Below, piece after piece: positions 23,420-34,815 of a DNA stretch of 64,000 nucleotides. The notes under the pieces were generated by a model, which worked only from the letters and a program-made list of their open reading frames with translations, did not search any database and was not told the DNA's origin. Every line of letters begins with the position of its first letter. Positions within the stretch are counted from its first letter, which is position 1. Source of the stretch: Mangifera indica (lineage: Eukaryota; Streptophyta; Magnoliopsida; Sapindales; Anacardiaceae); NCBI RefSeq assembly GCF_011075055.1, contig NC_058140.1, forward strand, positions 8,366,988 to 8,430,987, given 5' to 3'. The position numbers and the translations under genes are program-made.

Positions 23420-26124
23420 TAACTTATTCAGCCATATGGGTTGCACCGTGACTATGACGACCTCGTCTTCATCCGCCACTTGATGTGCTAGACAAACCAA
23501 CCATAGGCACTAAAGTTGGACTGGGACAATTCAAGCGAGTACAGCCAGATTGATGACATCAACTACAATTTTGTTATTAAACTTCATTTCCTTGTGAAGT
23601 TTTTCTTGCATGGTTGAAAGGAGAACTGGACTGTCGTTGTTCCATCACCAAAGGATAAATCGTAAGCATATTTGATGGTGCCCAAGTTGATTAATCCCCT
23701 AGTGGATTAATATCTTCTCCATACACCATTCATAAATATTCAATAGAGTAATATGTACTGACCCAACTTGTACAGTTCAACAGGTTATTATATTTTGCAA
23801 TAGCTATAATGTATGTACATGGAATTTAGGAAAGTTAAAATTTTCCACAATCACACGTTTGATATAGAAGATTCATAATGAATAGCTGTTGTCGTGAATC
23901 ATGAACTTTGTATTGTTGCATGTTGATTGGTTTAACAACCATATTGACAGATTTGAACACATGTCGAGCAAACTTGTCCTTAACCTGTAATGTTAACGGG
24001 TGAGATCTCTAACTTATAAAAAACAACTAATAAATGCAATGAAAAAAAGAAACATCATTAAAATTTTATTCATACATATTAGCAATGTTTTGCCTATTGA
24101 AAAACTAATGTTGCATTGTGCTCCGAAGAAACTCAACTAATATGGTGATAGGCAAAGTGCGAGCAGTCCGTGTCAAAGCATTGAAGGACTTAGCAATATT
24201 AGTCGTCATAATGTTGTACCGCCATCCTCTAAAGTGGACACGTGCCCATCTTTCATACCCAATGTCGATCAAATAGGCTGCTACAACAGGATTTACTCAG
24301 GCAATCTACTCATAGTAGCTTGAAAGTCCCTGAGGCAATATGCATTAGCAGTTTTCCAAAATAATCGTTCAATATGTTTGATTTTTTTCAACTGTGAATG
24401 CATGTTACCCTTTTATATGGTAATTACAAAACCCATAAAGGGTATGAGGCATTACGTTCGTGATCAATGAAATTATTGAATGATGGTGATCAGAAATAAT
24501 GACCAAATCCTACAAATCACTAATGCACATGCAAAGGTATGTCAAAAAGGGCGTTCATGTATCAATTCTCTCCTTGTGCCCAATAACAAATACGAGCGGG
24601 TAAATTTGATTAGTACCATCATTTGCAACAACATTGAAAAGAGACCCAAGATACTTTTCCTTTAAGTATGAAACATTAATGTATATTACCAGGTGATAGA
24701 ATTATTGGAACCCTCTTATTGAACAATCAATACACATAAAAAAAACTTGAACCTATTTTCTGAGTCGATATCAATATGTGTCACAGTTCCTGGGTTTTTA
24801 AGCTCCAAATTATGACAATACTCACGTAATAGACCAAAAGACTTTTCTAGAAATTCTCATAATGCATTTATTGCATATGTTTTGGCATGTCGTGCTTATG
24901 TGTAGGATATGTCGATTCTGTACCCATATACCATGTCTGAAATAATTTCATTCAATAGGTAAATACAATCAACCACAAACATTGACTTAAGTATATTCCC
25001 CAATGATTATGCACCAGCTTATTTATGGTGCGACAATATTTGATCCCGCGGACAAGTGTCTGTCTCGTCTAAATGTCGTAAGACTCAATAGTCTCCATTT
25101 TGCTTTCTTGTTACTCGTGCCCACCATTTACATTATGGATGTATGCATTTAAGTTCATGTCGTATATTATTAGAGTGACCAACCTTCCATTGAATTCTTG
25201 TCTTTGAGACATATGTTTGAAATAATGCTTTTAATTCTACCTTTGAATTATAAAAACCCATCACTTGCAAATGGTTACCCTTTGTGTTGCCCGATTATTA
25301 ATACATGCATTCTCAACATCAATAGAAAACTCAGGAAACCATTGAAATGGATTTGAATTATGTATGTGACTTGGATATGCTCCAATATTCATAAAGCCAT
25401 GACGTCTCGTGCTACATTCAACCTCTTCATTACAAGTATGAATTTAACTTTTGCCAACGTTTTGACTTAGAACACCGTATATGTCCTCATCAAACCCCAA
25501 GAATTCATCATCATCATCCTCATTACCTTCTATTTTATAATCCTCATCCATATCGTTGTCATTATCATTATTAACACCATAATTCCCACCAAACTCTTGA
25601 AAACTTTGCAGATATGTCCACTCATTTGTCGAATGATTTTCTCTTTCTTCCTCATGAACATCTTTGGCTTGTTGATTGTCCCTTCTGTCAATTGGACTCT
25701 CAATAACATAAAGTTTTGTAGATCCTTGTAAACTTTTTGCTACAACTATAAAAAATTCTACATCATCATTTTCTACAATCTCTATTAGACCCACATCACT
25801 TAAGGTAAATATGCGCACATTTGATTAACTTCGATCAAGTCTTAGTTGATAGCTTATTCTCGCAATAAATCCTTCAAAATCAACACTTGTGTCGATACAC
25901 ATCCCTCTCTCATTCTTACTAACATATCTTGTCACATTATCATTACCTTTAATCAATTGGCCTCCATAGTGAATCTTAAATGTAGTTTTTTCCATCTTGA
26001 CTAAAAATAAATCTAAAAACATAAAAACATCTATGTTTAGACAAAATTTATGTATTTGAATAGTAACCATCGGTGAACAGTATCTTTCAGTAAACAATAG
26101 TAGTTCCAAAATAAAGAGAATCAC
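23420..26124 (-). pseudogene. MuDR-type MULE transposase
   Basis: Read right to left on the minus strand: N-terminal MuDR-like domain (KIHYGGQLIKGN, VDFEGFIARISYQLRLD at 25835-26000), an acidic linker (25444-25600, rich in Asp/Glu/Asn), the conserved NPGTVTHIDID-type segment near 24780-24800, the transposase core ending in ERWARVHFRGWRYNIMTTNI near 24210-24260, then the SWIM-type zinc-binding stretch (CDCGKF, IPCTYIIA near 23800-23860), PLGD..STWAPS, and a terminal zinc-knuckle-like NCS..CHQSGCTRLNC near 23540-23570. Several internal stops and frame changes make it dead. The order and motifs leave little doubt about the family. Confidence 0.9.
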
Positions 26125-26552
26125 AGTTAGCTCACATAAATAACCAATGTCGTGATACCAAACTGGTACGTACGACTATGCATGAGTAATAAATCCAAAA
26201 GGGGTGAGCTAAAAAATACTATTCACTCCAAATTGAACTACTTTACAATTTTTTCAAATTAAGCCCCAAATGCAATACTAATGCAACCAAGTTTCATACA
26301 TACGTATTTATAACACATTAAACTATCATATCGTCAAGTGATGTACAAATATTGATCAAGGCAAGACAACAAAAAATGGAAGAAAATGACAATGGCAATT
26401 TTGTAATTTTTAAGCAACTCTCTGCCAAGACAAGGAAAACAATACACACACTAAAATAACAACAAATTGAAATAAACAAGTATAAAAAAACAAAGGAATT
26501 GAGTGGAATGGAAGAAAACAGAAAAAATAAATAAATTTAGTGGGCTTAGAAG

Positions 26553-26593
26553 GTTGGCGTTAATGTCAAAGGGTTGGTGGCATTAATGCCAAC
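26553..26593. repeat. Hairpin at the right end of the MULE
   Basis: GTTGGCGTTAATG (26553-26565) pairs with CATTAATGCCAAC (26581-26593) with one mismatch. The loop contains GGGTTGGTGG, related to the left-end stem. Confidence 0.7.
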
Positions 26594-27497
26594 TTATTCT
26601 TCGTTTGGAATTTTTTCAGACTTGAATTTTCGTATTTTATGATCATCAATATAACATTAAACAACATTATGAAAATTTTAAACAATAGAAACAATATAAA
26701 ATAACAGTATTAAACAATCTAACAATATGAAATATAACAAAATTAAATTTACCATACATTATTTCATTTTTAATTTGTTTATAAACAAAACACATAACAT
26801 ACGGGCTTGAATCAAGACTGACCTGAATATAGATTATTTTGCTATGAAATATTTGCAACAAATGTTAATTCTCTTAATAAATTTAGTAATTTTCATCTCT
26901 CTCTCCCTTGTGTTCAAGTTGAATCATTTATAATGGTTTTCTCATGAGTTTTATTGTTTAATCAAATGTCTTCTTTGTTGAAGAATTTTTTTTCATACTG
27001 CAGAGATTCTTTCCTCACTTAAAGGCTGAAGAAGAAGAGCGAGATGATATTCTTTCTTTCTGTATGAGTTATATCAACGGGGGTATTTTGGAAAAATAAA
27101 TTACTATTATGATATATTTGTTTAGACTTTGAGATGAATAACATATATGTATACGCAGATTAAAATAAGGGTAAAAATTTTAATTTCTCTAATTATTAAC
27201 ATGTTATCTTCACCATCTAAATATTTTAATTAAATTTTACACACAATTTAAGGACCTAGCATTTAAAATGAATGTAATTATTATGTTTTTTTTACAATAA
27301 CTATTACACACATTAATTTGGTTGTATTTTCAACTTGTATAATATACTTTATATATGTTATTTATACTTTATATGTTATAATTATGCTATAACTTAAATT
27401 TATTACCTTATAAATTATCTTATAATTAGTGCAATATTGTTATTCTATAAATTGGCTTATAAATTGTTTCTTATGGTTATGTACTTAGGATTTTGAA
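26594..27497. other. Intergenic between MULE and hAT remnants
   Basis: AT-rich; no gene recognised. Terminal repeats of the hAT element were looked for here and not found. Confidence 0.5.
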
Positions 27498-30044
27498 ATG
27501 TCTTCTTCTCAAGATTACAATGACATTAATTGAGATCTAACTTGAAGTATGCTTGTTTGGTTGATTTTAACAATAAAAACAATTTTATATGCAATTTTTG
27601 TGAGAAAGTAACAAGAGAAGGAGTATATAGGGTAAAGAAACACCTTGCTAGGGACAATAAAGATGTGAAACAATGTACAAAGTGCCCTCTCATGTCCATG
27701 AGGAGATTATATAGTAATTGAATGCCAAAGTTGTAAGTGAAGCAAACAGAGGTGAAAACTTGTTTACTGATATAAGTGATGACAATCGTTTAGGAGATGA
27801 TGATGACGAAGATGATATCATCTCTTTTGCAATGAAAATTTCAAGTGGTGCAAGTAAATAGTCTTATCAAAGTAGCAGCTTCAGTCAACGATCTAATGTT
27901 AAGGGTCCTATAGATGCATACATGGCTAAAGACTCCACCAAAATAAAGCAAAATAAGAAGAAAGATGTGATGAGACAATCCACCATAAATGAAGCCTACA
28001 AAAAGGAATTAATGGAAATGGCTTATCAAGATATTGCTAGGTGGATTTATAATGCAGACATAACATTTAATGCTATGAATTACCATAGTTTTAAGGTTAT
28101 GATTGAGTAAATTGGACAGTATGGAATTGGGATGAAATCACCTAGTTATCATGAAGTGAGGGTTCATTTACTAGAAAAAGAGTGTGAAAGGGTGAATAAT
28201 TCAATTAAAAAACATAGGGAAGAGTAGGCAAAATATAGTTGTAACATAATGGCTAATGGATAGACAGATAAAACTCATATGCCTAATAATTTTTTTGGTA
28301 AATTCCCTTAACGGATCAGTTTTCATTAAGTCTGTTGATACTTCTACATATGCAAAAACATAAGAAAAATTATTTGAATTGTTTGATCAGATAGTGGAAA
28401 AGATTGGTGCACAACTAGTTTAATTGTAGCTAACAATGCATCAAACATTATATTAGTTGGTAAGAGTTTAAATTTTGAACTTTTATTTATTTTTTCCAAT
28501 CAATACTTCATATATTGAAATTTACATATAATTTAAATATCGTATTTGTTTTTTCAAGAAAATTGTTACAAGCTAAGAGGAATCATTTATATTTCACGTC
28601 TTGTCCGACACATTGTATTGATCTAATATTGGAGGATATTGGAAAATTGTTTGTTATTGCAAAAACTATGAAAAAGGCTATTGCTCTCAATGGATATATC
28701 TACAATTGGCCTAGTGTGATAAATATGATGAGACAATTTGCAAAGAAGAAAAAGTTATTTAGGCCAACTGTTACAAGATTTGTAACAACTTTTTTGACAT
28801 TGCAACACATTTATCAATAGAAAAATAGTTTGAGGAAGACGTTTACATCAGAGGAGTGGAAACATAGTAGATGGGCAAAATAATCAATTGGAAAAAGAGC
28901 TACATTATTAGCCATCCAGTCGACAATATGGAATAATATCTCTTATATTTTAAAGATATTTGGTCCTCTTGTTAGAGTGTTTTGTTTGGTTGATGGTGAA
29001 AGAAAATCTACAATGGGATATATATATACTTGTGAAATCTCTTAAAAAAGATGAAAAACACAAGTATGAACATGTACTTAAGATGATTGATCGTAGATGG
29101 GATTGCCAGCTTCATCACCCATTGCACGCATTAAGGTATTATTTAAATCTCAAATTCTATTATGTGAACCTCGATAGGATGAAATTAGATTCTGAGGTCA
29201 TGAATGGTTTGTATGATTGCTTGCAGATTAGTGATGGGTTATCTTTGTATAGGAGAGGTGGAGGTTTATTTGGGATAAATCTCACTTTTAGACATAGAGA
29301 AACAAAATCACTAGTTGAATGAAGTACTTATGGATCGAGTTGTCCACATTTGCAAAAGTTTAATGTCAAAATTCTTAACTTCACATGTAGTGCTTTTGGT
29401 TGTGAAAGGAATTGGAGTGTGTTTGACCATGTAAGTATTAATTAAAAGGTAAATGAGAGTAGGATAATATATATTGAATAATTATGTAAGTATTAATTAG
29501 TTATACTTACATAATTATTCAATATATATTATCCTACTCTCATTTACTTTTTAATATGTGTACTAACCAATATGTATTTCATATGTATACAGGTTCATAG
29601 CAAGAAGAGAAATAAATTAGCACAAGAAAGATTAAATCATTTAGTTTTTGTGAAATACAATCGAGCATTGTAGTGTCAGTATTCAATTACCGATAGCATA
29701 AATCCAATTTTGCTTGATACAATTGATAAAAACAATGAATGGTTGATGGGGCAAATCGAGGGTGCAAATGACATTGATGGTGATGATGAATTGGTGTATG
29801 AAGATGATTCTTTGACATGGGGTAATGTTGCTAAGGCTAGTGGAGCTGACGAACTTGTTTATGCTACAACAATAAGTCTAACAATAAGTCAATGTTTAAG
29901 GATAAGAGGGTTTTAGAATATAAGTCTTCTAATGAAGAAGAATGTTATGATAAAGAAATGGATAAAATCAAAAATAAAAAATTTGATGATGAGGAAAAAA
30001 ATGTGACATTCGATGATGAAGATGAAAATTTATATTTCAATTAA
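27498..30044 (+). pseudogene. hAT-superfamily transposase remnant
   Basis: In order: a start ATG at 27498 (MSSSQDYND), a BED-type zinc finger (NNFICNFCEKVTREGVYRVKKHL with the Cys/His pattern) at 27570-27645, the DUF659-like linker (IDAYMAKDSTK; STINEAYKKELMEMAYQDIARWIYNADITFNAMN) at 27910-28090, the catalytic-core text (VANNASNIILV, CPTHCIDLILEDIGKL, FIYN-like, RPTVTRFVTTFLTLQHIYQ) at 28420-28820, and the C-terminal dimerisation region (LQKFNVKILNFTCSAFGCERNWSVFDH then HSKKRNKLAQERLNHLVFVKYN) at 29345-29670, split by an intron (29431-29592). It ends in an acidic tail with a stop at 30042-30044. Many stops and frameshifts occur. No 8-bp target duplication or terminal repeats were found. Confidence 0.88.
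29441..29555. repeat. 53-bp-stem hairpin inside the hAT intron
   Basis: Arm 29441-29493 is the reverse complement of arm 29503-29555 at 52 of 53 positions. The one exception (G at 29448) would form a G-U pair in RNA on the plus strand. The loop is 9 bases (TAATTAGTT). In addition GTAAGTATTAATTA, the donor-side text of the intron at 29431-29444, recurs at 29486-29499 inside the arm. It lies wholly within the intron, between donor GTAAGT (29431) and acceptor ATACAG before GTTCATAGC. Confidence 0.92.
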
Positions 30045-30197
30045 AATACATATTTGATAAACGTTTATGTACATTGAAGAGTTTTAATATTATTTCATAT
30101 TTTGATATAAAAATCAATTTATACTTTTAAACTTCATCTATGATATTTTTCTTTGGTATTAGAGTAATTCATTTTTATTATATTTTATTTTTTATTA

Positions 30198-30943
30198 GGC
30201 CACAGGACTATTCCCACCCAAAGTATGATGTTATCTCAAGTTTATCCCTGTTAACTTTAAAAATTTCATTTACTCACCTATAGATTGTTAAAATTAATGG
30301 TTTCAAAGGTAAAATTATTATTTTATCTGTAATATTAAAAATAAATTAAAATTTAATTTAGTTTCCCCCCCAAAACCTTAAAAACTAACCATTTCCTTTT
30401 AGGTCAAGTTTTAAAAAATCACATTTCCCCCATAGGGTTTAGTTTTCAATCCCCAGCTCTAAATCTGATGTCATCATCGATGACGAAGCTTCCCCGATGC
30501 ATCACCATCCTCCAACAGTCTCTTTCCCCTCATTTGGAACGTCGACCGTTGCAAATCTAGCCTGAAAAGATGAAGAGCTTCGTTGGGAGACAAAGCTTTT
30601 TGTCTTTCCAGGCCAAATCTGTGGTCGTTGGTGTTCTAGAAGAGGGGAGAAAGATTGTTGGAGCATGGTGATGTGTCGGGGAAGCTTCTTCATCGGTGAT
30701 GGCGCTAGATTTGGCATCAAGGATTAAAAACTAAACCCTAAGGGGGAATGCTAATTTTTAAAACTTGCCCTAGAGGGGAAATGGTTAGTTTTTAGGGGTT
30801 AGGGGGGAAAAAGAGATAAAATTTTAAAGGGTTAAAGTTTTGTTAATTTTAACCGTTCATGAGTGGGTAAATGAGATTTTTAAAATTAACAGGGGAAAAC
30901 TTGAGATAACAACATACTTTGAGTGGGAATAAATACTTTGGCC
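30198..30943. mobile_element. Long-TIR Mutator-type MITE (746 bp) with 9-bp target duplication
   Basis: The two halves are imperfect inverted copies. The left end reads GGCCACAGGACTATTCCCAC and the right end, complemented, reads GGCCAAAGTATTTATTCCCA. Both continue through CAAAGTATG, TTATCTCAAGTTT, ACTAAACCCTA/GTTTAG and GGGGAAGCTTC-type segments towards a centre near 30570. It is flanked by a perfect 9-bp direct repeat TTTTTATTA (30189-30197 and 30944-30952), the length typical of Mutator-type insertion. It has no coding capacity; short open frames in it are chance. Confidence 0.88.
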
Positions 30944-30952
30944 TTTTTATTA

Positions 30953-31630
30953 TTATTATTTTTTATCACTTTTGCTTTGAAAGCAATGCTTTCGCTTTAC
31001 TTTTTTCGCTTAGGCACTTTTCGCCTTTAACAACTATGATGATAGAGTTTCAAAATGGGGACCTAACTAATTTATAGGAGAAATTATTAAACTTTCTCGT
31101 CAAATGTCCAATAACTTAAATACCCATACTAAACCATTTACCCAAATCTATAGAGTGTATTAAACTTATTTTTATTGATAATTTAAGTTTATTTGTAAAT
31201 TGATATTATATAATTTAATTATCTAATTTTATTAAATTAAACTATAATTAATGTGAACCCACATCATGGAAATTTTCTAGTACATACTAAACAAAATTTT
31301 GATTTTATATCCTTAATATTATCAAAAGTTTCTAATATATATTTTTTTTTAATAGATGCCCTTGTAACATGCATAAAGGACATCCAAATTAAATATGAAT
31401 CTTGCACGTTCATAAATTTTCCCTTTAACCAAAAGGAGATAATAATTAAAAAATAATTCTCATGATGGTTAACAATCAAGTTCCCAACGAACTCAAATTA
31501 ATAAAATAAGCAAATTTTGTAGGTAATTAATTAGCAACTTTATTTATTTTTTAAATAATCCAGCGGAGCAGAAACCTGAGTACCAAATAAGGTGAGGTTC
31601 CTTTTCCATTCTCTATGTTATGTTTTTTTA
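30953..31630. other. Intergenic, no gene recognised
   Basis: AT-rich DNA with an ATT run next to the MITE. Short open frames near 31253-31479 on both strands are in low-complexity sequence. Confidence 0.5.
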
Positions 31631-31800
31631 GAGTAATATTATATGTATAATTTTAATATATAATTTTATATATAAATAATAATATATTATTATATAATTA
31701 GATAATTAAAAATAAAAATAAAATAATATTTAACTATATAATAATATAACATTAGTTATATATAAAATCATATAAAAAATTATACACATAATTTTATTGG
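31631..31800. repeat. AT-rich foldback MITE, terminal motif GAGTAATATTAT
   Basis: The left arm (from 31631, GAGTAATATTATATGTATAA) and the right arm (about 31733-31793, complement starting ATTATGTGTATAATTTT) are imperfect inverted repeats of about 60 bases. Non-coding. Confidence 0.6.
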
Positions 31801-32109
31801 TTTTCTAAATGTTTGATGGTAATGACAGTACTATCGACAAAAAATATATCAAAAAGGAAACGAGAACAGAAAGTTACACGTATTTATAACTCATTTAAAT
31901 TAGAGTCATGCCCATAATTTGAGATTGTTTAATATCTAAGTTTTTCAAAAATCATCCAAAATTCCCTTATATTTATTAAATTTCCCCTTAAATATATATA
32001 AAATTCCCTCGTCTTTGAAATTTTCAATAATTATATGATTTTTTTTTTAATTTTGAAAACTTTACAAGTATTTAAGATTAAATAATTCCAAAGCATATAT
32101 CCGTGAAAA

Positions 32110-32267
32110 TATTAATTAAACTATGCATACTCACTTTAAATACACAAATAAATATTTATATGATGTGTGTTATTATATGATTTAATAATTTAAAATTAAA
32201 GATAAAATAACATCTAATCACATAGTATACATTTATGTATTTAAAATAGGTATACATAATATTACTC
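32110..32267. repeat. Second foldback MITE of the GAGTAATATTATGTATA type
   Basis: The right end TATACATAATATTACTC (32251-32267) is the complement of the terminal motif of the element at 31631. The left arm (about 32110-32160, TATGCATACTCACTTTAAATAC) pairs with the right arm imperfectly. It probably belongs to the same family as the preceding MITE. Confidence 0.5.
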
Positions 32268-32589
32268 TTACAAACATATATACCACACTCCTAATAAAGA
32301 CTCAATAGAATTGAAGATTTTTTCTAAAACATATATAGGGAATGGATAATCTTGTATCATAGGTTTTTCATATATTTACTTAGTTTCAATAATTTGTCTA
32401 TGATGGAGAGGAAATATAAATCTAGTCATAGCACATATTGAATCATTTATTGTTATGCATATCTTTATAGTATATTATTGACAAATCTATAAAACATAAG
32501 CAATGTATAATATGAGTTAAATCTTTGTCCAGTCATTTCTTACCAACTCTTTTGTATCTATTTAAAATGTTCTATCGTGATTCCATTTA

Positions 32590-32935
32590 GGGTATGTTTC
32601 GTTTAAGTAATATTTTATTACTAAAATAAGAAGATTACTTTAAAGATAGATTACTTAAAAAATTATTGGGTATAAATAATTATTATATTTGATCAAATTT
32701 GATAAAAATAGATAGATATAAATAATTGTTGTGTTTGATTAAATGTAATAAAAGAATACTAATAAATTATTTTACATAAATACCTTTAGATATAATTATT
32801 TTTAAATATTTTTATCTTAATTAAAAATAAATTTATTTTTATCTTAAAAAATTAATAAATAATAATATAATTATAATAAAATCAAGATTACTTTGATAAT
32901 TTTTTAATGTCTAAAATAAAGATGATAATCAAAAT
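32590..32935 (+). repeat. AT-rich MITE-like repeat, relative of 18411-18790
   Basis: Starts GGGTATGTTTCGTTTAAGTA, a type of end common in plant MITEs, and aligns with the reverse complement of 18411-18790. No clear target duplication was found. Non-coding. Confidence 0.6.
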
Positions 32936-33226
32936 AGCATATATGTCACCTGTCAGCCCCTTCATTTTATAATTTGGGGGACATATTATTTTATTTTGTA
33001 TTTCGAGATTAATAGACAACGGGCATCTGACGCCTTATTCTTCACGTGAAATTTTATTCTATAATTCTTTTGACTGGCAATGACGCCTTATTCTTCACGT
33101 GAAATTTTAGAAGAATGTCCTATTTATTTACATCCCAACTCATCTTCTCTGCGTACTTTAATTGATCGAGGGTTTTCTTTAGCCCTTTTTTGCTTACCTT
33201 TTATCTAAATTTTGACCAAATTTGCC

Positions 33227-33233
33227 TATAAAA
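33227..33233 (+). promoter_or_regulatory. TATA box of the disrupted peroxidase
   Basis: TATAAAA about 105 bases upstream of the ATG at 33338, preceded by a plausible plant promoter region. It suggests the gene had a normal promoter before the insertion. Confidence 0.55.
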
Positions 33234-33624
33234 CCAAATTGGTTTTCATATCCCCAGTCACAGAAGTCTTTGGTTATTTAATCACATCACATCGTATTTT
33301 CTTTCTTTATTTGATTATTCTATCTTCAATCTAAGTGATGGATAGAGAGTATTGTTTTTGGTTTCTCCTTCTAACTACGACAGCTAATACCTTGGTAAAA
33401 GGCCAAGGCACAACAAGAGTTGGGTTCTATTCAACTACATGTCCTCGAGCTGAGGAAATTGTTAGATCAAATGTTGAATCTCACTTTCGATCAAATCCAA
33501 CCATTGCTCCTGGTTTACTCAGAATGAACTTCCATGATTGCTTTGTTCAAGGTTGCGATGCTTCTGTTCTGATCGATGGCCCTAACACTAAGAAAACAGC
33601 CCCACCAAACCTTCAATTAGGAGG

Positions 33625-34016
33625 TATTGGATCCGGGTCCACCCATGACGGGTCGACTCGACCCGATTTGATTAACTGCCAAAGGGCAGTTATTAGCGAT
33701 TATTGGCGGTTATTATTGGAGGTTGGACTTTTATATAAAGTCCTAATTGCCTCCCAAAGAAAAGTGATGAGAAGATGAGAAATGAGAAAGAACGCCATTT
33801 TTACAGAGAACTCTTCTCTCTTGCCAAAACCAAAACACAGTAAATTGGTCTCCCAAATGGAAATCAGTACGTGGGCAAATGGCGTTGTGGAAACAGACTA
33901 ACGTCAACACCTCGCGTAGAATTCGAAGACGCTTCATCGAAAATAGAAACGGGACACAAATTCGTATTTATAGATTTCATAGATTATGATCCTGACATGT
34001 TTAATTGTTTCTAACA
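33625..34016 (+). repeat. 5' LTR of the inserted Copia element
   Basis: 392 bp, starts TATTGGATCC and ends TTTCTAACA. It contains a TATA-like TTATATAAAG near 33730. It differs from the 3' LTR at about 17 positions including one 1-bp indel, i.e. about 96% identity. Minus-strand open frames seen in both LTRs are chance. Confidence 0.95.
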
Positions 34017-34017
34017 T

Positions 34018-34029
34018 TGGTATCAGAGC
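34018..34029 (+). other. Primer binding site (initiator tRNA-Met)
   Basis: TGGTATCAGAGC, the standard plant retrotransposon primer site complementary to the 3' end of initiator tRNA-Met, lies one base after the 5' LTR. Confidence 0.92.
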
Positions 34030-34450
34030 CTAGGATACATATTTGTTATGTTTTCTATGAATGGTATTGCGTATACTATGCCAATTAGGATCTGTATATG
34101 GAAGTTTTTTAAAATTTCGTTTTTGGGGACAAATTTAATTCAGGCAAAATTGCATGAAATTGGTGTTGGCAAACATGTTGGATGTATGCTAGGAATAATA
34201 TTACATGTTTTAAATTGAAAATCAACTCGAATTAATGCTGGAATCGATCGAAATAGACCCAAATCTGAGACCGAAGGCATGTTTTTTCTTGCTAGCCGTT
34301 TCAATGGATTCCGATGTCGATGGCACCAGAACTTGGAACGATTGGACTCCACGTAGACTGTACTACAAAAGCCCTATGGTATTTTCGTAAAAATCATCGA
34401 AAAATGGCCAATTAAATGGACAGCAAGATTAGGGTTCATCACGCGATTTT

Positions 34451-34670
34451 GGGTCAAAATCGAGTTGGGAAAACCCGATTACCTGAACCGGAGGTCAACG
34501 GGTTGGTCAATACCTGAATCGGTCAATGGGTTAACCCGTTTAGTCAATCGGGTTACCCAACCAGGATCCTGACCCATGGATAACCCGATCAACTGTTGAT
34601 CGGTCAATAGTCAAATAGTTGATTGGTCAACGGTCAAATAGTTGACCAGTCAATGATCAACATTTGACCA
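34451..34670 (+). repeat. Cluster of GTCAA/TTGAC motifs in the Copia leader
   Basis: About a dozen GTCAA or TTGAC cores (mostly GGTCAA) occur in 220 bases, interspersed with GGGTTA/ACCCG text. This is the W-box core bound by WRKY factors, but the array is also simply a decayed tandem repeat. Confidence 0.7.
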
Positions 34671-34684
34671 TACGTGGTGACTCA

Positions 34685-34815
34685 TTTCTAGCGCGTGGAA
34701 GCACATCTGAGTCATTCTTGGTGCGTGAGGACGCGTGCAGATACTTATACGGCGCGTGGAGGCACGTGCGATGTCTACTTGGTGCGTGAAGGAGCTTATG
34801 AGCTTATTTCCACGC
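34685..34815 (+). repeat. Degenerate tandem repeat, about 30-bp unit x4
   Basis: GCGCGTGGA/GTGCGTGAG-type cores recur at 34691, 34721, 34752 and 34782, each followed by GCAC/GCGTG text. The region is unusually GC-rich for the window. Confidence 0.75.

Larger units (their letters stand above)
20181..26593. mobile_element. Decayed Mutator-like element (MULE) with two convergent genes
   Basis: A plus-strand DUF1985/Ulp1-like gene (20955-22900) and a minus-strand MuDR-type transposase gene (26124 down to 23420) converge. They lie between two hairpin-forming sequences (20181-20219 and 26553-26593). Both ends share TGCCACCAACC, directly at 20207 and as its complement near the right end, so the hairpins may mark short degenerate terminal repeats. 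No matching 9-bp target duplication was found, so the outer limits are provisional. A Gypsy LTR fragment (21617-22026) lies within it. Confidence 0.65.

Noticed and set aside
30502..30720. Minus-strand open frame of 72 codons
   Set aside because: It lies across the centre of the long-TIR MITE, an inverted repeat with no coding role.
33743..33937. Minus-strand open frame repeated almost identically at 41535-41729
   Set aside because: It is present twice only because it lies in both LTRs of the Copia element, and no protein family is recognisable.
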